DNA from: CAIJMI01 sp964448085
GTDB lineage: Bacteria > Patescibacteriota > Microgenomatia > UBA10105 > UBA927
Assembly (NCBI GenBank): GCA_964448085.1
Contig: CAYUUX010000025.1
Coordinates: forward strand, 1 to 12,459
Direction of reading: 5' to 3'
DNA length: 12,459 nucleotides
Shown: positions 1-5,632 of the stretch, in pieces
Numbering within the stretch: position 1 is the stretch's first letter
How the letters are laid out: each line of letters begins with the position of its first letter
The notes under the pieces: generated by a model
Told to the model about the DNA's origin: nothing
The model's input: the letters and a program-made list of their open reading frames with translations, nothing else
Database searches by the model: none
Translations under genes and position numbers: made by a program

Positions 1-42
1 GGTTCGCGTGTCGTGTGGAGAAGAAGGGATACGGATAGAGCA

Positions 43-1026
43 ATGAAAAAAGTAACTGCACGAGCGCCCGCCAATATTGCGTTGATTAAATATTGGGGAA
101 AACGGTCCAAAGCCCAACGGATACCGCTTAATGATTCTTTTTCCATAAACCTAGATGAAGCAACCACCACCACAACGGTGGAATTTAATCCAAACCTGAG
201 AAACGACGAAATAGAGTTCATTGGAGAACATTGCCAAGACGAAGAATGTGTGAGGGTTATAAATCATTTGGATCGGATACGAAAACGAGCCAAGACAAAG
301 CTTTATGCACGAGTATGTACAAAAAACTCGTTTCCAAAAGGTACAGGAATTGCTTCATCTGCATCAGGATTTGCCGCCTTAACTGTTGCAGCAACAGCAA
401 GTATTGGATTACACCTGAATGAAAAAGAGACAACAATTCTTGCACGTCTTGGATCTGGATCGGCCTGTCGAAGCATCCCAGACGGGTTTGCCTGGTGGCA
501 TGCTGGAACATCATCTAAAAGTTCTTTTGCTGAATCTGTATTTCCATCTACATGGTGGAATATTGTAGATGTCATATGCATTGTTTCAAAGGAAACAAAA
601 AAAGTATCTAGCTCTGACGGAATGGAAGCAGTAAAAACAAGTCCGTTCTGGAAACCAAGAGTGAAAGGAATTCCAGAAAAAATTACCCAATTATATCAAG
701 CGATCAAAACGCGAAACATAATCAGTATGGGGGAAATTCTTGAAGAAGATGCAATATCGATGCATTGCGTCATGATGACGCAAAACCCGCCACTTTTCTA
801 TTGGAATGAATATACGATGCGTGTGATAGAAGCGGTGTATGCACTTCGTGCAGAAGGCGTTCCGGCATATTTTACAATGGATGCCGGTCCAAACGTGCAT
901 ATACTTTGCAGACATGAAGACGCAGAAACGATCGGTAACACTATGAAATCAGTTGGTGGTGTGCAAACCGTAATACAAGCAAAGCCATCTGAGGGCACAC
1001 GGATAGTATCAGACCATTTATTTTAA
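43..1026 (+). CDS. mvaD: Diphosphomevalonate decarboxylase
   Basis: This enzyme makes isopentenyl diphosphate from mevalonate 5-diphosphate by ATP-dependent phosphorylation and decarboxylation, the last step of the classical mevalonate pathway, in the cytoplasm. The 327-residue product has the family signatures in order: APANIALIKYWGK at residues 8-20, the GHMP-kinase ATP loop PKGTGIASSASG at 98-109, GSGSACRS at 137-144 (with the Arg that contacts substrate), and MDAGPNVH at 279-286, whose Asp280 matches the catalytic Asp. The length is normal for the family. The frame is open from a GTG at 13, but I choose the ATG at 43 because the family N-terminus starts just before the APANIALIKYWGK block. 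No strong ribosome-binding site precedes it. uppS follows after 3 nt, so the two are probably co-transcribed. The earlier mevalonate kinases are not in the window. Confidence 0.95.
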   Translation: MKKVTARAPANIALIKYWGKRSKAQRIPLNDSFSINLDEATTTTTVEFNPNLRNDEIEFIGEHCQDEECVRVINHLDRIRKRAKTKLYARVCTKNSFPKGTGIASSASGFAALTVAATASIGLHLNEKETTILARLGSGSACRSIPDGFAWWHAGTSSKSSFAESVFPSTWWNIVDVICIVSKETKKVSSSDGMEAVKTSPFWKPRVKGIPEKITQLYQAIKTRNIISMGEILEEDAISMHCVMMTQNPPLFYWNEYTMRVIEAVYALRAEGVPAYFTMDAGPNVHILCRHEDAETIGNTMKSVGGVQTVIQAKPSEGTRIVSDHLF

Positions 1027-1029
1027 TCT

Positions 1030-1719
1030 ATGGAATACAATACGCCTCAACATATAGCAGTCATCATGGATGGAAATCGCAGATGGGCAAGAGCACACGG
1101 ATTACCGCCACTTGAAGGACATAGAAAAGTTGCAGATGAAATGTTAGAGCCACTCATTGAACACGCGGCGTCTCGCGGCGTGTCGTATATGACATTTTGG
1201 GCGTTTTCCACAGAAAACTGGAAGCGATCGCAAGATGAGGTGCGAGGTATTTTGCAAATATTTCGTCATGTTATCAAGAAACGTTGGCAGCGACTTCACG
1301 AAAAAGGAGTGCGTATTAAGGTGATAGGAGACATTTCAAAATTTCCAAGAGATATCCAAACAGCACTCTCTGACGTTGTTCAAGAAACGGCTAACAACAC
1401 AAAAATCACAACAGTGTTTGCCCTCAATTATGGGGGGCGGGATGAAATAATACGAGCGCTACATAAGATATCAACCCCTACTGGTTCTCAAACTATTTCC
1501 AAAGAGGGTTTTGGAGACCTGCTGGATACCAACGGAATACCCGATCCAGAACTGATCGTAAGAACAGGAGGGGAACAGCGGTTATCCGGATTTCTATTAT
1601 GGCAAAGTGAATATAGTGAATTGTTGTTTCCAGCATGGTACATGCCTGAATTTACACCAAAACGTTTAGACGAGATTCTTGAAGAGTATCAAAAGAGACA
1701 ACGGAGGTTTGGTCGGTAA
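1030..1719 (+). CDS. uppS: Isoprenyl transferase (undecaprenyl diphosphate synthase type)
   Basis: This cis-prenyltransferase condenses isopentenyl diphosphate units onto farnesyl diphosphate to make the long polyprenyl diphosphate carrier for peptidoglycan and glycan precursors, at the inner face of the membrane. The 229-residue product has HIAVIMDGNRRWA at 8-20 with the catalytic Asp14, the FSTENWKR block at 59-66, ALNYGGRDEI at 131-140, and RTGGEQRLSGFLLWQ at 178-192 with the diphosphate-binding Arg178 and Arg184, then Glu197. Two positions of the usual RTSGEQRxSNFLLWQ motif are Gly (180 and 187), and the usual GNGRWA is GNRRWA. The chain length of the product cannot be read from sequence. 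The ATG lies 3 nt after the mvaD stop with no Shine-Dalgarno sequence, which suggests translational coupling. The gene converges with the next one, 3 nt away, with no room for a terminator. Confidence 0.93.
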   Translation: MEYNTPQHIAVIMDGNRRWARAHGLPPLEGHRKVADEMLEPLIEHAASRGVSYMTFWAFSTENWKRSQDEVRGILQIFRHVIKKRWQRLHEKGVRIKVIGDISKFPRDIQTALSDVVQETANNTKITTVFALNYGGRDEIIRALHKISTPTGSQTISKEGFGDLLDTNGIPDPELIVRTGGEQRLSGFLLWQSEYSELLFPAWYMPEFTPKRLDEILEEYQKRQRRFGR

Positions 1720-1722
1720 GTA

Positions 1723-2052
1723 TTATTTAAATGTTTGTTGGATTTCCGTTACACCGAAGATAATACCGACAGCTTGTACGATCCAGTAAGCAAGAAATAT
1801 AACAACAAAACCAACAACACCCTGCGTAAGCGTTTGTTTCCCCTTTTCCATTTTTTTAGTATCCCCAGAACTTGTTAAGAGCGTAAATCCTGCGCTGATG
1901 ATCATGATGAGCAAACCAACACCGGCTAATGGCAGGACGTATTGAAAAACTACGGACAGAATGGACCCAAGTTTGTTATCGCCTATTTTTAATGGCCCTT
2001 CGATGGATGTTGTTCCTGGTAATTTCAATACCTGTGCTAATGCGTGATGCAT
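1723..2052 (-). CDS. Small two-helix membrane protein, T4SS pilin-like
   Basis: This 109-residue protein has a short polar N-terminus, two hydrophobic helices (about 34-60 and 77-100) and between them a polar loop, LLTSSGDTKKMEKGKQTL. The pattern of helix, then (T)S-(A/S)-G-(D/N)-x-x-K, then helix matches the short pilin-like proteins (VirB2/TrbC-type topology) common in Candidate Phyla Radiation genomes. I recognise the pattern but have run no domain search. It is the second gene of a minus-strand operon, 5 nt after the stop of the Cys-rich pilin-domain protein, and has no visible Shine-Dalgarno sequence. A role as a pilus subunit or membrane partner of its neighbour is inference. No ATPase (VirB4 type) or other secretion-system gene is in the window. 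It could instead be a small membrane-channel accessory protein. Confidence 0.78.
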   Translation of the reverse strand: MHHALAQVLKLPGTTSIEGPLKIGDNKLGSILSVVFQYVLPLAGVGLLIMIISAGFTLLTSSGDTKKMEKGKQTLTQGVVGFVVIFLAYWIVQAVGIIFGVTEIQQTFK

Positions 2053-2057
2053 AGTTT

Positions 2058-2960
2058 TTATCCAAATCCCGGAATTCCCAATAAATCTACACCGATAAGT
2101 CGTAGGATAAAAACAGAGAAAATAATAAGCAACAATCCGGTAATTGCGGCAGAAACAAGTTCTTTTCCAGCATTCAACTTTTCAGGATTTCCCGCCGATG
2201 TCATCATTTGTAATGCTCCAAAGAGAATTAGAAGGAATGCAATGCCCCCCGCTATTCCCAATAAGAATGGAAAAAATTGCTTGAACAAGCCATCGATAGT
2301 AGCTGGAAAACAACCGATAGCAGTCCAAACTTTGCCACTGCCATTTTCCATACAATTTTTACAAGACGCTTGTAGAGCTGAATCTGTGATAAGACCACAC
2401 GTTGTTGTTGCACTTCCTCCTGGAGGAGGAATAGTTGGACAACCAGCCGAAGAAGTACAACATCGTGGCAACGAACCTGGGCATGCATATGGATATCCTG
2501 GAAAGTTAACTGCACAGCTAGTAAAGTGGAGTGGATCACCAGTGACACATTTATAAGTTGGCGTTGAAGTGGGCGCTGGACAAACCCCTTGCGTGCGACA
2601 ACAGACCCTGGTAGGTTTTTTTGTATTGGCACACATGGCATATCCCGCATTGCTACATGCCGTCTCAAACATAGCAATACCTTCGTAGTAACAATCCGAC
2701 GCTTGTGGTGGAGTTGGCGTTGGTGTATTGGCACCAATGCATTTACAGGAAGCGCTCGTACAAGTATTAGGATTACTTGGGCACCACGCAGTGGTATTAG
2801 TGGCACATTTGTTCATAGAGGCATTAACTTCACATGAACGGTCACCAACGCCGTAATGAGAAACAACATGACATTCACAACTTTGTGCATTGACCACTTT
2901 GGGGGTGGCGATAAGAAGAAAAACCAATGTGGCAATAATGCCAAAAATAAGTTTTTTCAC
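2058..2960 (-). CDS. Secreted Cys-rich protein with C-terminal pilin-like two-helix domain
   Basis: This 300-residue protein starts with a signal peptide (1-25, ending VNA-Q). An exposed region at about 27-217 holds 24 cysteines and Thr/Pro-rich linkers (near 79-86, 129-135 and 176-183). Two modules align with each other: 90-128 and 138-175, each with Cys, an aromatic-rich stretch, Cys, G-Y-x-x-C or G-Y-P-Y-A-C, then R-(V)-C-C and a final C-P. A third, more divergent Cys-rich block is at 28-74. The C-terminus has two hydrophobic helices (about 229-252 and 269-290) joined by TSAGNPEKLNAGKEL, the same layout as the next gene in the operon. The start is GTG: the -10-like element TACACT ends 6 nt before it, so the AAGGA touching the start codon is probably not a working ribosome-binding site. 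I do not know its function. A disulfide-stabilised surface or pilus-tip protein anchored by its pilin domain is one reading. Confidence 0.82.
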   Translation of the reverse strand: MKKLIFGIIATLVFLLIATPKVVNAQSCECHVVSHYGVGDRSCEVNASMNKCATNTTAWCPSNPNTCTSASCKCIGANTPTPTPPQASDCYYEGIAMFETACSNAGYAMCANTKKPTRVCCRTQGVCPAPTSTPTYKCVTGDPLHFTSCAVNFPGYPYACPGSLPRCCTSSAGCPTIPPPGGSATTTCGLITDSALQASCKNCMENGSGKVWTAIGCFPATIDGLFKQFFPFLLGIAGGIAFLLILFGALQMMTSAGNPEKLNAGKELVSAAITGLLLIIFSVFILRLIGVDLLGIPGFG

Positions 2961-2966
2961 TCCTTA

Positions 2967-2975
2967 AGTGTATCA
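2967..2975 (-). promoter_or_regulatory. Extended -10 promoter, leaderless, Cys-rich pilin operon
   Basis: On the minus strand the sequence TGA-TACACT ends exactly 6 nt (TAAGGA) before the GTG start at 2960. This is the spacing expected if transcription begins at the start codon itself. I see no convincing -35 element. Confidence 0.5.
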
Positions 2976-2977
2976 AA

Positions 2978-2999
2978 GCCCTTTTATAAAGAAAAGGGC
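2978..2999. promoter_or_regulatory. Perfect 8-bp inverted repeat between divergent promoters
   Basis: GCCCTTTT (2978-2985) and AAAAGGGC (2992-2999) are perfect inverted copies around the 6-nt spacer ATAAAG. The repeat fills the space between the -10 elements of the two divergent genes, so it would overlap the -35 zone of both. It could be an operator for a dimeric regulator. It is too close to both start points to act as a terminator for either gene. Confidence 0.45.
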
Positions 3000-3000
3000 G

Positions 3001-3009
3001 TGGTACAAT
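3001..3009 (+). promoter_or_regulatory. Extended -10 promoter of the SpoIID-domain gene
   Basis: TGG-TACAAT has a consensus TGN extension and a near-consensus -10. It ends 9 nt before the ATG at 3019, so any mRNA leader would be only a few nucleotides long. There is no Shine-Dalgarno sequence. It faces away from the pilin operon promoter. Confidence 0.55.
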
Positions 3010-3018
3010 TAAATATCC

Positions 3019-4752
3019 ATGAAACTCCTTCAACGGCTGAGTATTGCAGTTACACTATGTGTTGTTTGTATTCTGCCTACAGCAATATTTGCCCAATCTT
3101 GTGATTCTTCCTGTGCAAACACCATTGAATGTCAACGAAAAATTGAAAAATGTCAGGAAGCATGGGATCAGATGGAAGCAGCAAAACAACCCCATGTGGA
3201 TGCGCTGCGGAAAATGGAAGCGGATATTGCAGCATTCCAAAATCGGATTAAGCTCATTGAGTCAGAATTGATCAAAAAAGCAGCAGCAATCATTGAGGGG
3301 GAAAAAGAACTTGCGGATCTTTTAGTGGTTGCGAGCCGTCGTATCCGTCAATTTTATATGCGCTCCAGCGGGGTGTCTCCGTTATTTGCCCTGCTTTCTT
3401 CCACAAATGTGGGAAGCGCACTTCGAAACTATGGATATCAACAAGCAGTGACCAACGAAGACAAGAAGGTAATTACACAAACCGCGCTGTTGGTTAAAGA
3501 GTTGGAAGACAAGAAAAAGGCACTGGAGGGAGAACGAATCACGCTTGCATCAATGAAGGAGGATGTTGACAAGCGCGCCGCATCAATTCGAAAACTGGTC
3601 GGTGATGCAACAGCATACCAAACAAAATTGACCAGCTATATCGCTTCCTTGACGACCAAACAGCAGGAATTTTTAGGTGCAAAGCTATCCAGTCTCAACT
3701 TGCCGACGAGCTTAGGTGCCGGTCCGTTGTATTGTACGGACGATCGGAAGCTTGATCCCGGCTTTTCTCCAGCATTTGCATTTTTTACGTTTGGTATTCC
3801 CCATAGGGTTGGGATGAATCAATACGGCGCACTCGGAAGGGCGCAGGCGGGTCAGGGATATCAGGATATCTTACGGGCATATTTTGACGGTATCAATTTT
3901 GAGAAAAAAGACAATATTACCATCAGGGTATCGGGGTATGGTTCTATGTCTTTGGAACAATATATGCTTGGTATTTATGAAATTCCCGGAGACTGGCCCA
4001 TGGAGGCATTGAAAGCACAGGCGGTTGCAGCCCGATCGTACGCACTTGCGTATACCCAAAATGGTGCAAATGAAATATGTACAACGCAAAGTTGCCAGGT
4101 ATATAAAGGGGGAAACAAGGGGGGGAACTGGGAACAGGCGGTAAAAGCAACGGAGCGGGAAGTCATGACAAAAGATGGTCAGGTAATTACCGCATGGTTT
4201 TCATCAACGGATGGGGGATACACATATACATCAAGTGACGTGGGGTGGAGTTCTCGAAGCTGGACGAAACGCACACGGGATACTACGGGAGATATCGGGA
4301 GTTTTTCTGATTTGTTTACTAAAGCATATGACCGTGATTCTCCGTGCTTTTATGCTGCGCAAGGGTTTCGCACCGAATACGCAAAGTCTGCATGGTTAAA
4401 ATCAGAAGAAGTTGCAGATATTGCAAACGTGATATTGCTTGCCAGAAACGACAGTTCGCTTCGAAACCATCTGTATCAACCGGATAAGACAAATCCTGAG
4501 GGGGTTGAGACATGGGGGAAAGATAGGGTAAAACAAGAACTGCAAAGCCGTGGTATAACGCCGTTTACTTCCGTATCCGGTGTGTCTGCAACAGGTGTTG
4601 ATTTTGGCGTTGGGCGCACAACACAGGTTACAGTAAACGGAGACAGAAGCGCCGTTGGGTTTGATGGCGATGAATTCAGAAACTATTTTAATATCCGTGC
4701 GCCGGCAAATATTCAAATTGTCGGTCCCTTGTTTAATATAGAACGAAAGTAG
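3019..4752 (+). CDS. Secreted coiled-coil protein with SpoIID/LytB domain
   Basis: This 577-residue protein has a signal peptide (1-25, cleavage near IFA-Q), four Cys soon after it (28-45), a long coiled-coil region at about 45-220, and a SpoIID/LytB domain at about 255-577. Within the coiled coil, residues 105-172 (RRIRQFYMRSSG, LFALLSSTN, then K/E-rich helix) resemble the regulatory coiled coil of PcsB/CwlO-type hydrolases. SpoIID-type domains bind or cleave peptidoglycan glycan strands as lytic transglycosylases. Seen here are HRVGMNQYGALGRA at 262-275, the Glu321 motif EIPGDWPMEALKAQAVAARSYA (the Glu aligns with the essential Glu of Bacillus SpoIID), SCQVYKG at 358-364 and SSTDGGYTYTSSDVG at 395-409. 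The GMNQYGA block precedes the Glu block, the reverse of the order in Bacillus SpoIID. It probably acts outside the membrane in wall remodelling. The two halves are not usually seen together, so the fusion is notable. Confidence 0.88.
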   Translation: MKLLQRLSIAVTLCVVCILPTAIFAQSCDSSCANTIECQRKIEKCQEAWDQMEAAKQPHVDALRKMEADIAAFQNRIKLIESELIKKAAAIIEGEKELADLLVVASRRIRQFYMRSSGVSPLFALLSSTNVGSALRNYGYQQAVTNEDKKVITQTALLVKELEDKKKALEGERITLASMKEDVDKRAASIRKLVGDATAYQTKLTSYIASLTTKQQEFLGAKLSSLNLPTSLGAGPLYCTDDRKLDPGFSPAFAFFTFGIPHRVGMNQYGALGRAQAGQGYQDILRAYFDGINFEKKDNITIRVSGYGSMSLEQYMLGIYEIPGDWPMEALKAQAVAARSYALAYTQNGANEICTTQSCQVYKGGNKGGNWEQAVKATEREVMTKDGQVITAWFSSTDGGYTYTSSDVGWSSRSWTKRTRDTTGDIGSFSDLFTKAYDRDSPCFYAAQGFRTEYAKSAWLKSEEVADIANVILLARNDSSLRNHLYQPDKTNPEGVETWGKDRVKQELQSRGITPFTSVSGVSATGVDFGVGRTTQVTVNGDRSAVGFDGDEFRNYFNIRAPANIQIVGPLFNIERK

Positions 4753-4758
4753 TACAAT
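4750..4758 (+). promoter_or_regulatory. Leaderless -10 element overlapping the upstream stop codon
   Basis: TAG-TACAAT overlaps the TAG stop (4750-4752) of the SpoIID-domain gene and ends exactly 6 nt (GAGGCC) before the ATG at 4765. This predicts transcription starting at or next to the start codon. No clear -35 is visible. Confidence 0.5.
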
Positions 4759-4764
4759 GAGGCC

Positions 4765-5388
4765 ATGACGACGCTGTTTACTAAAGAAGCGCCCACACAA
4801 ACAGGAGAACAGCAATCACTTCCGTCTACCCCAATGAACGTTTTTTCTGCATTCGCAACCCACCCAAAACGTCTTCGTTTTGAAACGCAGGAAAACGATG
4901 AGGTGATTGTGTTGTTTCTCCGTCAGCATTTGATAACACTCCTTCCTTGGATCGTGATTGGAGTGCTTCTTGTGGTTGCGCCGACAATACTTTTCCCCGT
5001 GCTGTATAAAGCGTTGGCGACAGTTGTTTCTATACCCACAGGGTACATCATTGTTGGAACGATATTCTGGTATGTCGGAACATTCGGTTTGCTTTTGTCA
5101 AAATTCATGCATTGGTTTTTCAATATTTTTATCGTGACAGACGAACGCATTGTGGACATTGATTTTATCAATCTGTTACATAAGGACGTTGCGGAGACAC
5201 GGCTTTCCCGGGTACAGGATATTTCCTACTCCACCAACGGAATTTTTGCCGCGCTGTTTAATTACGGCAACGTATCGATCCAAACAGCGGGTGAACAACC
5301 AAACTTTTCTTTTGAATGTGTGCCGAAACCAAATAAGGTCGTTGATATTATCAGTGATACGGCAAAATTATTTGTGAAAAATCATTAA
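4765..5388 (+). CDS. Bacterial PH-domain membrane protein (YdbS-like)
   Basis: This 207-residue protein has a polar N-terminus of about 50 residues, two membrane helices (about 55-80 and 93-117), and a C-terminal bacterial PH-like domain at about 119-204. Typical features are WFFNIFIVTDERIVDID (117-133), where the chain leaves the membrane, and LSRVQDISYSTNG (147-159) followed by NYGNVSIQTAG (166-176), the usual R-x-x-x-I-x-D...G-x-I-x-x-x-x-G style of YdbS/bPH_2 proteins. The PH domain should face the cytoplasm. The family's biochemical role is poorly known; membrane-stress links have been suggested for relatives. The start is fixed by a -10 element ending 6 nt upstream. The next small gene starts 2 nt after its stop, so both are probably on one mRNA. 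Confidence 0.85.
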   Translation: MTTLFTKEAPTQTGEQQSLPSTPMNVFSAFATHPKRLRFETQENDEVIVLFLRQHLITLLPWIVIGVLLVVAPTILFPVLYKALATVVSIPTGYIIVGTIFWYVGTFGLLLSKFMHWFFNIFIVTDERIVDIDFINLLHKDVAETRLSRVQDISYSTNGIFAALFNYGNVSIQTAGEQPNFSFECVPKPNKVVDIISDTAKLFVKNH

Positions 5389-5390
5389 GT

Positions 5391-5609
5391 ATGCACGAAC
5401 AAATTACTACTATCGGTTTTTTTGTCATAAAAATATTGACAGTCATAAGTTTGCTTCTCTATTCGGTGTTTGCCGGCATTATGGTTCGGCAAGAACAATT
5501 AATGTCCAAAGTGCTTGCGGACACATCGGAAGGTTTTATACGCATTTTAGCGCTCATTCATGTGATTGCTGCGGTTGCCACGGTGGTTCTCGCAATCATC
5601 CTTCTTTAA
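5391..5609 (+). CDS. Small two-helix membrane protein, unknown function
   Basis: This 72-residue protein is almost all membrane: helix 1 at about 8-31, a short polar loop VRQEQLMSKVLADTSEG (32-48), and helix 2 at about 49-72, ending at the C-terminus. I recall similar short proteins in Candidate Phyla Radiation genomes (possibly the DUF5657 type), but this is recollection and not a search result. The ATG follows the PH-domain gene's stop after 2 nt with no Shine-Dalgarno sequence, so it is likely translated by coupling. Its place between a PH-domain protein and a membrane sensor-like protein suggests a shared membrane complex, which is inference. Confidence 0.7.
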   Translation: MHEQITTIGFFVIKILTVISLLLYSVFAGIMVRQEQLMSKVLADTSEGFIRILALIHVIAAVATVVLAIILL

Positions 5610-5617
5610 ACCGGACG

Positions 5618-5626
5618 TGATACCAT
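5618..5626 (+). promoter_or_regulatory. Leaderless extended -10 element
   Basis: TGA-TACCAT ends exactly 6 nt (AGAACT) before the ATG at 5633, within the 23-nt gap after the small membrane gene. It has the same architecture as the elements at 4750 and 11142. Confidence 0.5.
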
Positions 5627-5632
5627 AGAACT

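Noticed and set aside
1720..1722. Bidirectional terminator between uppS and the pilin-like gene
   Set aside because: Only 3 nt separate the two stop codons, and I see no GC-rich hairpin with a T run across them.
2044..2556. 170-codon plus-strand reading frame opposite the pilin genes
   Set aside because: It is the shadow of the Cys-rich pilin-domain gene; it has no recognisable motif or membrane pattern.
4700..4725. RAPANI peptide shared by the SpoIID-domain protein and MvaD
   Set aside because: The surrounding residues and codons differ, so it looks like chance and not a duplicated segment.
4402..4815. 137-codon minus-strand reading frame
   Set aside because: It overlaps the well-supported SpoIID-domain gene and the next gene's start, and its product has no domain pattern.
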